Origin: an uncultured Collinsella sp.
Lineage (GTDB): Bacteria; Actinomycetota; Coriobacteriia; Coriobacteriales; Coriobacteriaceae
Direction of reading: 5' to 3'
Assembly (NCBI GenBank): GCA_902493855.1
Contig: CABUQV010000013.1
Span: forward strand, 1 to 58,025
DNA length: 58,025 nt
Below are positions 8,293 through 17,491 of this stretch, in pieces. The notes beneath the pieces were generated by a model that worked only from the letters and a program-made list of their open reading frames with translations, was not told the origin of the DNA and searched no databases. Within the stretch, counting starts at the first letter, position 1. Each line of letters begins with the position of its first letter. The position numbers and the translations under genes are program-made.

Positions 8293-9096
8293 ATGGCCCA
8301 AGCCACCAACCGCGCTTTTGCCGACGAACGCCGTACCGCCATTATGGAAATGCTCGATCATAATGCCTCGGTGCAGGTAGCAGAAATCGCCCAGACCTTT
8401 GGCGTGTCCTCCGTCACCGCCCGCGCCGACCTGGACGCGCTCGCCGAAGCAGGCAAGCTGCGCCGCACGCACGGCGGCGCCGTATCACTCCACAAACGTC
8501 TGACCGTCTCCACGCAGGATCGCCGCATCAATGTCAACGTCGCCGCCAAGCAGGCCATCGCACAAAGCGCCATTGAACTCGTCGGCAACGGTGACACCCT
8601 GCTCGTCGACTCGGGCACCACGGCGCTCGAGTTCGTCCGGCTCCTCGATCAGCGCGACGGTATCACCGTCATCACGGCCGACATTACCATTGCCGATTAC
8701 ATCGACGAGAGCATGCCCTCAGTCGATGTCGTCATGCTGGGCGGGGCGCTGCGCAAAGGCCATCGTTATTTGTACGGACCGCTCACTATGCAGGCGCTCC
8801 AAATGGTCTATGCCGATCTGGCCGTCATGTGCCCCGGCGCCTTTGTCCCCAGCTGCGGCTTTACGACCGACTTTCCCCAGATGGCCGAGACCAAAACGGC
8901 TATGATCGCCGCGGCCCATCAAAGCGTCGCCCTCATGGACGCCAGCAAGGTTAACGGACGCGGCATGTACCGCTTTGCCGAACTCGCCGACGTCGACTCC
9001 ATCGTGATGGACAGCGACCCCGATAATGCCGTCGCCACCTCAATCGCCGAGGCCACTGACAGCTCACGTCCAGCCCTCGTCATCGCCGGCGCTTAA
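8293..9096 (+). CDS. DeoR-family sugar-phosphate-responsive repressor
   Basis: 267 residues. N-terminal DeoR helix-turn-helix (ADERRTAIMEMLDHNASVQVAEIAQTFGVSSVTARADLDAL…RTHGGA) and C-terminal sugar-phosphate sensor with LLVDSGTTALEF, VVMLGG and MDASKVNGRGMYRF. The ATG at 8293 is preferred over 8236 because GGAG lies five bases before it. It faces the aldolase gene and may control aldolase or lac genes; CRAACA-type motifs nearby fit a DeoR protein, but which DeoR binds them is not known. Confidence 0.85.
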   Translation: MAQATNRAFADERRTAIMEMLDHNASVQVAEIAQTFGVSSVTARADLDALAEAGKLRRTHGGAVSLHKRLTVSTQDRRINVNVAAKQAIAQSAIELVGNGDTLLVDSGTTALEFVRLLDQRDGITVITADITIADYIDESMPSVDVVMLGGALRKGHRYLYGPLTMQALQMVYADLAVMCPGAFVPSCGFTTDFPQMAETKTAMIAAAHQSVALMDASKVNGRGMYRFAELADVDSIVMDSDPDNAVATSIAEATDSSRPALVIAGA

Positions 9097-9100
9097 CAAA

Positions 9101-9131
9101 AACCACCACAAAGGTCTCCTTTGTGGTGGTT
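9101..9131. terminator. bidirectional terminator
   Basis: AACCACCACAAAGG pairs perfectly with CCTTTGTGGTGGTT. It lies between the convergent DeoR and flavodiiron genes, with an A run on the left that serves the minus strand. Confidence 0.85.
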
Positions 9132-9154
9132 GAGCATCAGAAGTGAATGTGTCG

Positions 9155-10315
9155 CTACTTGGACAGCTCGTCGGCGAGAACCTCGATCTGAGCGCGCGAG
9201 GCGTCGTTGAGCGAGCCCAGCACGGTCACCTTGTTCTGCGCCAGGGTGATGTCCTTCATGCCCTCGAGCTCCTTGGTCATAACCTTGGCAGCGGTGGGCG
9301 CCCAGGAGCCGGCCTCAACGAGCGCCACCGTACGGTTCTGATAGGCGTGTTCGGCAAGCGTGTGGATAAAGGTGCTCATGAACGGGAAGATCTCGCCCTG
9401 ATAGGTGATGGAGGCGAGCACCAGACGGTCATAGCGGAACGCATCCTCAACGGCCTCGGCCATGTCGTCGCGAGCCAAGTCAAAGACGGAAACCTTCTGG
9501 CCGCGAGCCTCGAGCGCAGATGCAAGCTCCTCGACGGCAGCCTTCAGATGGCCGTACACGCTCGCATAGGCGATCGTGATGCCCTCGTCCTCGGGCTGAT
9601 AGCTCGACCAGGTGTTATAGGTGTCGAGGTAGTAGCCCAGGTTCTCGGTCAGCACGGGGCCGTGGAGCGGGCAGATGATCTGGATATCCAGGTCGGCGGC
9701 CTTCTTGAGCACGGCCTGCACGAACTTGCCGAACTTGCCGACGATGCCAAAGTAGTAGCGGCGAGCCTCGCAAGCCCAGCCCTCGGGGTCCTCGATGTCG
9801 TTGGCGCCGAACTTGCCAAAGCCGTCGGCACTAAAGAGCACCTTGTCGGTGGACTCGTAGGAGAAGATCACCTCGGGCCAGTGAACGTTGGGGGCGCCGA
9901 TAAAGGTCAGGCTGTGGCCACCCAGGTCGAGCACGTCGCCCTCTTTGACGACCATCTTGCGCTCGGGGTAGTCGGTGCCAAAGTAGTTGACCATCATGCG
10001 GAAGGCGCCCATGCTGGCCACAATCTGCGCCTGGGGATAGCGCTCCATAAAGGCGGCGATGCCGGCGGAGTGATCGGGCTCCATGTGATGGACGATCAGG
10101 TAGTCGGGCGTACGGCCATCAAGCACGGCCTCGAGGTTGCCGAGCCACTCGTCAACAAAACCGCCGTCGACTGAATCGGCGACAGCGATCTTTTCGCCCA
10201 AGATAACATAGCTGTTGTATGCCATGCCGTTCTCGGACACGTCGTACTGGCCCTCGAACAGGTCAATGTCGTGATCGTCGACACCGATGTAGCGGATATC
10301 CTTGGTGATCTCCAT
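9155..10315 (-). CDS. flavodiiron protein (A-type flavoprotein)
   Basis: 386 residues. The N-terminal metallo-beta-lactamase-like domain carries the di-iron motif HHMEPDH plus later His/Asp ligands (ICPLHGP). The C-terminal flavodoxin domain has an FMN loop (AYASVYGHLKAA) and SITYQGEIFP. Flavodiiron proteins reduce O2 to water or NO to N2O in anaerobes using electrons from rubredoxin or F420H2; no rubredoxin gene is visible nearby. The ATG at 10315 follows AGGAGG at good spacing. Transcribed alone. The role here is presumably oxygen protection in a strict anaerobe. Confidence 0.9.
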   Translation of the reverse strand: MEITKDIRYIGVDDHDIDLFEGQYDVSENGMAYNSYVILGEKIAVADSVDGGFVDEWLGNLEAVLDGRTPDYLIVHHMEPDHSAGIAAFMERYPQAQIVASMGAFRMMVNYFGTDYPERKMVVKEGDVLDLGGHSLTFIGAPNVHWPEVIFSYESTDKVLFSADGFGKFGANDIEDPEGWACEARRYYFGIVGKFGKFVQAVLKKAADLDIQIICPLHGPVLTENLGYYLDTYNTWSSYQPEDEGITIAYASVYGHLKAAVEELASALEARGQKVSVFDLARDDMAEAVEDAFRYDRLVLASITYQGEIFPFMSTFIHTLAEHAYQNRTVALVEAGSWAPTAAKVMTKELEGMKDITLAQNKVTVLGSLNDASRAQIEVLADELSK

Positions 10316-10444
10316 CAGGCAAAGCCTCCTAGATAGACAAAAGAACCCGTCTATCATAACACTCGCCTTCATAGCCACGGCTATCCGTCAGCATCCATAC
10401 CGATTGTTATTGAGGCGGAATATACCGCCGTTTACCTGCACAAA

Positions 10445-11476
10445 CTATGAGCGTGGTATCGCCGTGCTATGTCGAATAATGAGCTGGCCGGGAATACGAA
10501 TGGCAACGGTTTTGCCCGCCGTACCCGCCTCGGGAACCGCATGCTCAAACACCTCGCGTCCGCGCTGATGCAGATCGAATCGCACGGTCGTGAGCTCGTT
10601 GTGTGCTACAAAATCATCGAGCGAATCGTCGACACCCACCACGCTCACGTCCTCGGGCACGCGCAGGCCGCTATCGCGCAGCGCTGCAATCGCGCCATTT
10701 GCCATCTGGTCGTTTGCCGCGTAAATCGCCGTCATGGTGCGATCGTGCTCGGCCAGGTACCTGCCGGCCTCGTAGCCGCTGTTGGCAGACCAGTCGCCCT
10801 CGAGCGGCTCTGCCGGCTCGATGTGTTTACGCTCGAGCGCATCCTGCCAACCGGCTCGACGAAATTGCTCGTCGACCGAGAACGACGGGCCGCCAATATA
10901 GCGAATCTGCCCGTGCCCCAGCTTAAACAGGTGATCCATAAGCAAGAGCGAGCAGCCGTAATGGTCGGAATCGACCGTAGTCACGCGCGGATGCGCGTAC
11001 ATGGTAACGATGACCGTTCCAATGCCCGGCAGTGGATCAAACGTCTCAAAATCGGGCGCCATGCGGCTCATGCCGATGATGATGCCATCCACCGGCAATG
11101 CGGCCATACGACGCGTGGCCTCGGCAAGCGAGAATTCCTCAGTCTTGGACATCTCGACCAGCGTGATGGCGCAATTATGCTCGCGAGCAGCGCTGGCGAT
11201 GCCGTCGATCATTGAGAGGTTGCCAAACTTGGTGACATCGTTGATGCATAGGCCGACCGAATGGTAACGGCCGTCGCGCAGCGAGCGACCGGCATAACTC
11301 GGACGAAAGCCGAGCTCTTGCATAGCAGCCTGCACGCGCTGGCGCGTCTGCTCGTTAACGTTGGGCAAGCCGTTGGCGACGCGCGAAACCGTCTGCTGCG
11401 AAACGCCGGCAGCGCGGGCGACGTCAGCCATGGAGACCGGACGCGAACTGGTATCGTTGGACGGGCGCCTTGCCAC
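10445..11476 (-). CDS. LacI-family repressor of the galK-galT operon
   Basis: 343 residues. DNA-binding head SMADVARAAGVSQQTVSRVANGLPNVNE with the hinge region LGFRPSYAGRSLRDG, then a periplasmic-binding-like sensor (TAIYAANDQMANGAIAALRDSG, VPEDVSVVGVDDS). The start is a GTG at 11476 behind AGGTGAT. It diverges from galK, and three ATGTTAACGTACTCAT-type sites lie between, so it most likely represses galKT and itself. Close paralogues sit at 21921, 26825 and 31995. Effector (galactose or a derivative) is inferred only. Confidence 0.85.
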   Translation of the reverse strand: MARRPSNDTSSRPVSMADVARAAGVSQQTVSRVANGLPNVNEQTRQRVQAAMQELGFRPSYAGRSLRDGRYHSVGLCINDVTKFGNLSMIDGIASAAREHNCAITLVEMSKTEEFSLAEATRRMAALPVDGIIIGMSRMAPDFETFDPLPGIGTVIVTMYAHPRVTTVDSDHYGCSLLLMDHLFKLGHGQIRYIGGPSFSVDEQFRRAGWQDALERKHIEPAEPLEGDWSANSGYEAGRYLAEHDRTMTAIYAANDQMANGAIAALRDSGLRVPEDVSVVGVDDSLDDFVAHNELTTVRFDLHQRGREVFEHAVPEAGTAGKTVAIRIPGQLIIRHSTAIPRS

Positions 11477-11568
11477 AGGATCACCTTCACCCTTGCGAGA
11501 TCTGAATAGCGTGAATGCCGGCCCGGGCAGAAATACACCCCGCGCCGAGGCCCGCTATCGTCGGACGC

Positions 11569-11771
11569 ATGTTAACGTACTCTACTTTTTCTATCTGCAT
11601 CTCTTCTGCTTTATAAGTCCATACGGCAGTACCGTTCACGGCTGTATTTCTACCGATTACCAGATTCTCAAAAAGTGGCAAGCGATGTGTTATGAGTACG
11701 TTAACATAGCCCGTAACGTGCGGTATCGTGAACACTTGGTTCATGCCGCTACAAGTTGTTAACGTACTCAT
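11569..11771. promoter_or_regulatory. three LacI operators before galK
   Basis: ATGTTAACGTACTCTA at 11569-11584; the exact reverse complement of ATGTTAACGTACTCAT at 11692-11707; TTGTTAACGTACTCAT at 11756-11771. The last two are 64 bp apart centre to centre, suited to looping. ACCGTTCACGG at 11631-11641 is a copy of the sugar-operon motif described in the findings. Confidence 0.7.
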
Positions 11772-11814
11772 AACGACGCAAAACCCACCCGGGCACGCCA
11801 AGGAAAGGACTCCC

Positions 11815-13020
11815 ATGACCACCCCCGACGAAAAGACATTCGCCACGCTCACCAAGCTGTTCGAGGAGGAGTTTGGCCCCATCGGCGACCGCCAGGTGCT
11901 CTACGTGCACGCGCCCGGCCGTTCCGAGATCAGCGGCAACCACACCGACCACGAGGGCGGCCACGTTATCGCCGGCTCGCTCGATGTCGCCGTCGACGGC
12001 ATCGCCGTGGCAACCGATTCCAACAAGGTTCGCGTAGCCGACGAGGGCTATCCCACGTTTGAAATCGCGCTCGACACGCTAGACGTTCAGGAGTCCGAGA
12101 AGGGCACATCCGCAAGTCTCGTCCGCGGCATGGCCCACGAGATCGCAGCGCTTGGTGTTGAGCCCAAGGGCTTCGACTTTGCCTTTACCTGCTCCGTCCC
12201 CTCGGGCGGCGGCCTTTCCAGCTCTGCCGCCGTCGAGGCCGCATACGGCCGCGCCATGGAGACGCTCTGGGGCGCGCCCGCGATTGAGCCCGTCGCACTC
12301 GCCCAGATGAGCCAGCGCACCGAGAACAACTACTACGGCAAGCCCTGCGGTCTGATGGACCAAGCAGCCGTATGTCTGGGCGGCCTCGCCTACATGGACT
12401 TTGAGGACCAGGCTCAGCCTAAGACCCAGAAGCTTGAGCTCAACTTTGAGGATCACGGCTATGCGCTCGTGCTCGTTAAGGTCGGTACCGACCACGTGGC
12501 CGCCACCGACGACTACGCCGCCGTTCCGCGCGAGATGCAGGACGTCGCCGCCGAGTTTGGCAAGGCACGCCTATGCGAGGTAAACGTTGCCGACTTTGAC
12601 GCCAAACTCCCCGAGCTGCGCGCCGAGCTGGGCGACCGCGCCTGCCTGCGCGCCGTTCACTACTGGTACGAGAACGGCCTGGTCGATAAGCGCTGGGCAG
12701 CTCTGAACGCCGGCGACATCGACCAGTTCCTGGCCCTGACGCGCGAGTCCGGCGCCAGCTCTGCCATGTACCTGCAGAATGTCGTTGCCAAGCTGGGCTC
12801 CGAGCAGCCTTCGATGTATGCCCTGGCACTGGCCGAGCATGTACTCGACGGCCGAGGCGCCGTCCGCATCCACGGTGGCGGCTTTGGTGGCACCATCCAG
12901 GCCTTCGTGCCGCTCGAGCTCGTCGACACCTTTATCACCAAGATGAACAGCTGGCTGGGCGAAGGCTCTGCCCGCCACTACGCAATTACTGACAAGGGGG
13001 CTTACGCGGCATGGCTGTAA
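11815..13020 (+). CDS. galK: galactokinase
   Basis: 401 residues; ATP-dependent phosphorylation of galactose to galactose 1-phosphate, first step of the Leloir pathway after GalM. GHMP-kinase features: PGRSEISGNHTDHEGGHV (galactokinase signature, with Asn-His in place of the more common Glu-His), the glycine-rich ATP loop VPSGGGLSSSAAVEAAYG and the C-terminal RIHGGGFGGTIQAF. The ATG at 11815 has AAGGAAAGGA before it; the longer ORF from 11728 would include an operator. It overlaps galT by ten bases. No galE is in the window. Confidence 0.93.
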   Translation: MTTPDEKTFATLTKLFEEEFGPIGDRQVLYVHAPGRSEISGNHTDHEGGHVIAGSLDVAVDGIAVATDSNKVRVADEGYPTFEIALDTLDVQESEKGTSASLVRGMAHEIAALGVEPKGFDFAFTCSVPSGGGLSSSAAVEAAYGRAMETLWGAPAIEPVALAQMSQRTENNYYGKPCGLMDQAAVCLGGLAYMDFEDQAQPKTQKLELNFEDHGYALVLVKVGTDHVAATDDYAAVPREMQDVAAEFGKARLCEVNVADFDAKLPELRAELGDRACLRAVHYWYENGLVDKRWAALNAGDIDQFLALTRESGASSAMYLQNVVAKLGSEQPSMYALALAEHVLDGRGAVRIHGGGFGGTIQAFVPLELVDTFITKMNSWLGEGSARHYAITDKGAYAAWL

Positions 13021-14639
13021 TGACTGATGTGCGCGAGGCCGCGCAGGGCCTCATCGAATATGCCATCCACCGATCGATGATCGGACAGGACGACCGCATC
13101 TGGGCCTACAACACCATTTTGGAGTGCATCGGCGCTACGGGACCGGCGCTCGATATGGCCTGGGCGCTGCAGAACGAGAAGCTCTCGCTCTTGCACCCCG
13201 ATACGCTCCCCGATTTTGACCTGGAGGGCACGCTTGCCGCGCTTTCCGAGGCCGCCGTTGCCAACGGTGCTGCCGAGGATACGGCATCGGGCCGCGATCG
13301 CATCGCCATGCGCATCATGGGTGTGCTGATGCCGAGGCCTTCGGTTGTAAACGAGGAATTCAACGGCCGTATGGGCGTCAACGAGCCCCGCGCCGCGACC
13401 GACTGGTTCTACGGCCTGTGCTGCGACGCCGGTTACGTGCGCCGCGCCGCCATCGCGCGCAACATCAAATGGAGCACTTCCACCAACTGGGGTGACCTGG
13501 AAATCACCATCAACCTGTCAAAGCCCGAAAAGGACCCGCGCGATATTGCCGCGGCCGGTGCCGCCAAAAACACGGGCGAGAAGTATCCCGCCTGCCAGCT
13601 CTGCATCGAAAACGAGGGGTATCCCGGACGCTCCGCCGCAGCCGACGGCGGTGCTCATCCCGCCCGTCAGAACCTACGCGTTATTCCCATTCAGCTTGAT
13701 GGCGAGCGCTGGGGCTTCCAGTACAGCCCGTATGCGTATTTTAACGAGCACTGCATTGCCATGAGCTCCGAGCACCGCCCGATGCACGTGGACCGCAAGG
13801 GTCTGACCTGCCTGCTCGACTTTGTCGACCTGTTCCCGCACTACTTTATTGGCTCCAACGCCGACCTGCCCATCGTGGGCGGCTCGATTCTGTCGCACGA
13901 CCACTTCCAGGGCGGCGCGCACGAGTTCCCCATGATGCACGCCGCCGAGGTCTCGCAGTTTAGCGTGCCCGGTTTTGACCAGGTCAGCGGTACCGTGCTG
14001 CAGTGGCCGCTCTCGGTGCTGCGCCTGCGCTCGCATGAGCGCGCTCAGCTGCTCGACGCTGCCGAGAAGATTATCCTCGCCTGGCGCGAGTGGACCGATG
14101 AGTCTGTGGGCATCATCGCACACACGGCCGACGGCGTGGCCCACAACACCGTGACGCCCGTCATCCGCCGCGTCGACTCTCGCGGAAATGCCGGCGGCGA
14201 TATCTACGAGGCCTACCTGGCGCTTCGCTGCAACATCACGACCGACGAGCATCCGCTGGGCGTGTTCCACCCGCACGCCGAGTACCACCACATCAAGAAA
14301 GAGAACATCGGCCTGATCGAGGTCATGGGCCTGGCCATTTTGCCGCCACGCCTGGTTCCCGAGCTCGGCGCCGTCCGCGAGCACTTGCTGGCAGCCAAGG
14401 TCGATGCCAGCTACGACCTTGCCGGTGCGCTCGAGGGCGACGACCTTTGCCGTAGCCACGCCGCATGGGCCGAGGATGTCTTTGCACGCCGCGCCGATGA
14501 ACTTACGACCGACAACGCCATCGATATCCTGCACGAGGAGGTGGGCGTGGTGTTTGGCCACGTGCTCGACAACGCCGGCGTCTTTAAGTGGGACGAAGCC
14601 GGCCGCGCTGCCCAACAGCGCTTCATCGACTCGCTATAG
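13011..14639 (+). CDS. galT: UDP-glucose-hexose-1-phosphate uridylyltransferase, type 2
   Basis: 542 residues, the long GalT type of Firmicutes and Coriobacteria rather than the ~350-residue E. coli type. It exchanges galactose 1-phosphate with UDP-glucose. Family text visible: GRMGVNEPRAATDWFYGLC, ACQLCIENEGYPGR, GGSILSHDHFQGGAHEFPM (active-site His-x-His-x-Gln) and HPHAEYHHIKKENIGLIEVMG. The start at 13011 overlaps the galK stop; an ATG at 13020 overlapping the stop as TAATG is an alternative. Confidence 0.93.
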   Translation: MAVMTDVREAAQGLIEYAIHRSMIGQDDRIWAYNTILECIGATGPALDMAWALQNEKLSLLHPDTLPDFDLEGTLAALSEAAVANGAAEDTASGRDRIAMRIMGVLMPRPSVVNEEFNGRMGVNEPRAATDWFYGLCCDAGYVRRAAIARNIKWSTSTNWGDLEITINLSKPEKDPRDIAAAGAAKNTGEKYPACQLCIENEGYPGRSAAADGGAHPARQNLRVIPIQLDGERWGFQYSPYAYFNEHCIAMSSEHRPMHVDRKGLTCLLDFVDLFPHYFIGSNADLPIVGGSILSHDHFQGGAHEFPMMHAAEVSQFSVPGFDQVSGTVLQWPLSVLRLRSHERAQLLDAAEKIILAWREWTDESVGIIAHTADGVAHNTVTPVIRRVDSRGNAGGDIYEAYLALRCNITTDEHPLGVFHPHAEYHHIKKENIGLIEVMGLAILPPRLVPELGAVREHLLAAKVDASYDLAGALEGDDLCRSHAAWAEDVFARRADELTTDNAIDILHEEVGVVFGHVLDNAGVFKWDEAGRAAQQRFIDSL

Positions 14640-14687
14640 AGCGCGGGCCCGAACGCACGCACGCAACAGATAGCGCCAACACGACCA

Positions 14688-14726
14688 CGGCGCCCGCCGG
14701 CAACATCGCCGACGGGCGCCGCTTTA
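14688..14726 (+). terminator. galKT terminator
   Basis: The CGGCGCCCG stem and its complement enclose a 16-base loop, followed by CTTTATT. It lies about 50 bases after the galT stop. Confidence 0.75.
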
Positions 14727-14758
14727 TTGGTGTAAGGGTAGCTAATTTGCACCAAAAC

Positions 14759-14806
14759 AAGGAGTGTTCCAAACTGCCGGCAGAGAAGGAACGCCCCCAG
14801 GTGCCG
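14759..14806 (+). repeat. partial copy of the composite repeat
   Basis: AAGGAGTGTTCCAAACTGCC followed by GGCAGAGAAGGAACG matches the first ~46 bases of the element at 16269, in the same orientation. The ATPase gene is therefore bracketed by direct copies of this block. Confidence 0.6.
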
Positions 14807-14815
14807 ACTTAAACC

Positions 14816-14920
14816 CCACATTATTCGATGGAAAAACGTGGTTGCCTCCCACATTATTCGATGGAAAAACGTGGTTTACTCCCACATTTTTCGATGGAAA
14901 GACCAAGACAGTCTTATACT
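14816..14920 (+). promoter_or_regulatory. three 33-bp tandem operator-like repeats and promoter
   Basis: CCACATTATTCGATGGAAAA-type units begin at 14816, 14849 and 14882, exactly 33 bp apart (three helical turns). Each 26-bp unit is an imperfect palindrome (CCAC-TT…TCGAT…AA-GTGG). The third unit covers the -35 region of a TATACT -10 box at 14915-14920. It looks like an operator array controlling the ATPase gene. Confidence 0.6.
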
Positions 14921-14943
14921 AACCATGATCGTTAGGGGGCAGT

Positions 14944-16245
14944 ATGCAGCGACAGCTAATGGACGAACTCATCGCTTGGAAATCTAGGGCAAATCGCAAG
15001 CCCCTCCTGCTTAAGGGGGCCCGCCAGACGGGAAAAACCTGGCTTCTCAACGAATTCGCAGGCCAGCAGTATCAAAACGTCATCCGTTTTGACTTTATGC
15101 TCGAACCGGGCGCACGTTCGCTGTTCGACGGAAGCCTTGACCCCAAACGCATCATCTCCCAGATAGAGCTCCTGCACGGCCAGACCATAACGCCGACAGA
15201 CACGCTCATCATCTTCGACGAAATCCAAGAGGCACCGCGTGGCATCACCTCGCTCAAATACTTCAACGAGCTGGCGCCGGAATACCATATCATGGCAGCC
15301 GGCTCCTATATGGGGCTCGCGCTCCGACGCGAAAACGAGTCGTTCCCCGTCGGCAAGATCGACCAGCTCACCATGCGCCCCATGGGGTTTGTTGAGTTCG
15401 TTCGTGCCGTCGATGGCGATCCGCTCGCAGATGCCATCCTTGCCGCAAACATGGACCTGCTGGCAAACGTTTCCGAAAAGCTCGAGCGCCTGCTCAAGGA
15501 ATACCTCGTCGTCGGTGGCATGCCAGAAGTTGTCTCCGCTTTCGCCGCCTCCCACGATTTCATCGAGGCCCGCAGGCTTCAGCAGCAAATCATCGAAGCT
15601 TATGAATCCGATTTTGGTAAGCATGCACCAGCCCGCATCGTCGAGCGCATGAGGCTGGTTTGGAAATCCCTTCCCGGCCAGCTCGCAAAGGAAAACAAGA
15701 AGTTCGTCTACGGCGCGCTTCGTCCCGGGGCGCGCGCACGCGATTTTGAGGAAAGCCTCCAGTGGCTCATGGACTATGGAATCGTTCATAAGGTACCACG
15801 TGTTTCCGCCCTAAGAGCACCGCTCACAAGCTACGAGGATCTCTCGGGCTTCAAGCTGTTCTGCATCGACACCGGCATCCTCGGAGCACTCTCCGGCCTC
15901 ACGCCAGCCATTGTTCTGAACGGGCCCGCTGTTTTTACGGAGTTCAAAGGCTCGCTGACCGAGCAATACGTCGCACAGGAGCTTTTGCTCCAAGGCAATA
16001 CTCCCGCGTATTGGTCATCCTCCTCCGGCAATGCAGAGACTGACTTTGCCGTCGACCATGCGGGGACCGTGCTTCCGCTCGAGGTCAAGGCGGCAGAGAA
16101 TCTCAAAGCAAAGAGCCTGAGGATTGCCTGCGAGAAGTTCAAGCTCGAGCGCTGCGTGAGAACATCGTTAGCGGCATATAGAGACGAAGGCACGCTCGTC
16201 AATATTCCGCTCTGGGAGATTGGGCAAATCGACAAGCTGGCATAG
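14944..16245 (+). CDS. AAA-type ATPase with DUF4143 domain
   Basis: 433 residues. P-loop LLKGARQTGKT (about 22-32), Walker B TLIIFDEIQEAP, then a C-terminal DUF4143 region ending in a PD-(D/E)XK-like pattern (NAETDFAVDH…LPLEVKAAENLKAKSLR). Such proteins are common, often multi-copy, and of unknown function; the nuclease-like tail suggests nucleic-acid handling or a defence/selfish role, which is inference. RBS AGGGGGC. Standalone gene, flanked by direct copies of an extragenic repeat. Confidence 0.85.
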   Translation: MQRQLMDELIAWKSRANRKPLLLKGARQTGKTWLLNEFAGQQYQNVIRFDFMLEPGARSLFDGSLDPKRIISQIELLHGQTITPTDTLIIFDEIQEAPRGITSLKYFNELAPEYHIMAAGSYMGLALRRENESFPVGKIDQLTMRPMGFVEFVRAVDGDPLADAILAANMDLLANVSEKLERLLKEYLVVGGMPEVVSAFAASHDFIEARRLQQQIIEAYESDFGKHAPARIVERMRLVWKSLPGQLAKENKKFVYGALRPGARARDFEESLQWLMDYGIVHKVPRVSALRAPLTSYEDLSGFKLFCIDTGILGALSGLTPAIVLNGPAVFTEFKGSLTEQYVAQELLLQGNTPAYWSSSSGNAETDFAVDHAGTVLPLEVKAAENLKAKSLRIACEKFKLERCVRTSLAAYRDEGTLVNIPLWEIGQIDKLA

Positions 16246-16268
16246 GCGCTGTGGAGGGGGTGCCCCGT

Positions 16269-16501
16269 AAGGAGTGTCCCAAACTGCCGGCAAAAAAGGA
16301 ACGTCTCTATCTGCCGCATTCCCGAAGCAAGGCAACGCCGATGTCTTGGAAACGACAGCGAGCGGGCCGCATTTGAGACAAGGTGACGTGAAACGAAAGG
16401 GCGCTGACCTTCTGGTCGCGCCCTTGAAGTTGAACGTCAGATTGTCCAAATGCGGCCCGCGAAGCGTCGAGCCGTTACGCGGTTTGGTAAAACCGCGTAA
16501 C
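16269..16501 (+). repeat. composite extragenic repeat, copy 2 (complete)
   Basis: It begins AAGGAGTGTCCCAAACTGCC, continues through a GGAACGTC block, then a 97-nt foldback (16363-16459), then GCGTCGAGCC and a 12-bp-stem hairpin GTTACGCGGTTT-GGTA-AAACCGCGTAAC (16474-16501). The final hairpin sits two bases beyond the stop of lacC, where it may also end transcription. Copy 1 is at 1-217 in the other orientation. Confidence 0.78.
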
Positions 16502-16502
16502 C

Positions 16503-17438
16503 CTAAAGCTCCGTTACTTCAACGTTGTTGTAGATCTCGTCCCAACGGTCCATGACCAGGTGACCGGTCTTGGGATCCATAGCGTTGAGTTTGCCGCAGG
16601 TATTGGCGGTCTTGAGCACCGTGACGTCGTCGGCGCCAGCAGCAATGGCATGTGCAAAGCCGGCGATGGTCGAGTCGCCGGAACCCGTTGCGTTCACAGC
16701 CGCAATCGCGGGCGTCTTGGCGCGGAACGCGCGACCCTCATGGAAGCCAACCGAACCGGCAGCGCCCATCGAAACGACAACCCAGGGGATACCGGCAAAA
16801 CGGTCATCGGCGGCGAGCGCCTCGCGCAGGGCATCGACATCATCGGTCGTAAAGGACGTACCCAGCAGGCCGTTAATCTCGGTCAGGTTGGGCTTTACGA
16901 GCTCAGGCTTAGCGTCGGACTCCAGCGCGGCCTCCAGCGATGCACCCGAGGTATCGAGCAGCACCTTGGCGCCCGCCTCCTCGGCGATCTTGACGAGCTC
17001 GGCATAGTAGCCGGCATCGACGCCACGCGGCAGCGAGCCCGAAAGCGTCACGACGTCCGCCTTCGCTGCAAGCTCGGCAAACTTGGCCGTAAAGGCCTCG
17101 AGCTCGGCCGGGGCGATCTGCGGGCCGCTCTCCAGCAGCTCGGTCTGATTGCCCTCATGCAGGATATTCAGGCAGATGCGCGTCTCACCGGCAATGGGCA
17201 CAAAGTCGTTCTTGACGCCGTCGGCATCCATAAGCTCAGCCATATAGGCACCCATGTGGCCGCCGAGCAGGCCGGTCGCGAGCACGTCGTCGCCCAGCTG
17301 CAGCAGCACACGGCTCACGTTGAGGCCCTTACCGCCAGCGGTCTTTTCGGGCGTCACGCGGTTAACGTCGTCGATGATCAGCTTGTCGAGTTGATAGCGC
17401 GTATCGATCGACGGGTTCATGGTAACGGTCAGAATCAT
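16503..17438 (-). CDS. lacC: tagatose-6-phosphate kinase / 1-phosphofructokinase (PfkB family)
   Basis: 311 residues. PfkB kinase converting tagatose 6-phosphate to tagatose 1,6-bisphosphate (or fructose 1-phosphate to the bisphosphate; the two are hard to separate by sequence). Motifs: NPSIDTRYQLD, AGGKGLNVSRVL, VTLSGSLPRG and NATGSGDSTIAGF with catalytic Asp255. The position near lacX, lacB and lacA argues for the LacC role. ATG at 17438 with AGGAG. A second near-identical gene is at 46882. Likely co-transcribed with lacX upstream (53-base gap). Confidence 0.85.
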   Translation of the reverse strand: MILTVTMNPSIDTRYQLDKLIIDDVNRVTPEKTAGGKGLNVSRVLLQLGDDVLATGLLGGHMGAYMAELMDADGVKNDFVPIAGETRICLNILHEGNQTELLESGPQIAPAELEAFTAKFAELAAKADVVTLSGSLPRGVDAGYYAELVKIAEEAGAKVLLDTSGASLEAALESDAKPELVKPNLTEINGLLGTSFTTDDVDALREALAADDRFAGIPWVVVSMGAAGSVGFHEGRAFRAKTPAIAAVNATGSGDSTIAGFAHAIAAGADDVTVLKTANTCGKLNAMDPKTGHLVMDRWDEIYNNVEVTEL

Positions 17439-17491
17439 ATTGAACTCCTGTTCCAGGGCGGCATGACCCGCCCCAAACATACGATAACTCG

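Noticed and set aside
10302..10568. 88-codon plus-strand ORF between the flavodiiron and LacI genes
   Set aside because: No ribosome site, and it runs into the antisense of the LacI gene.
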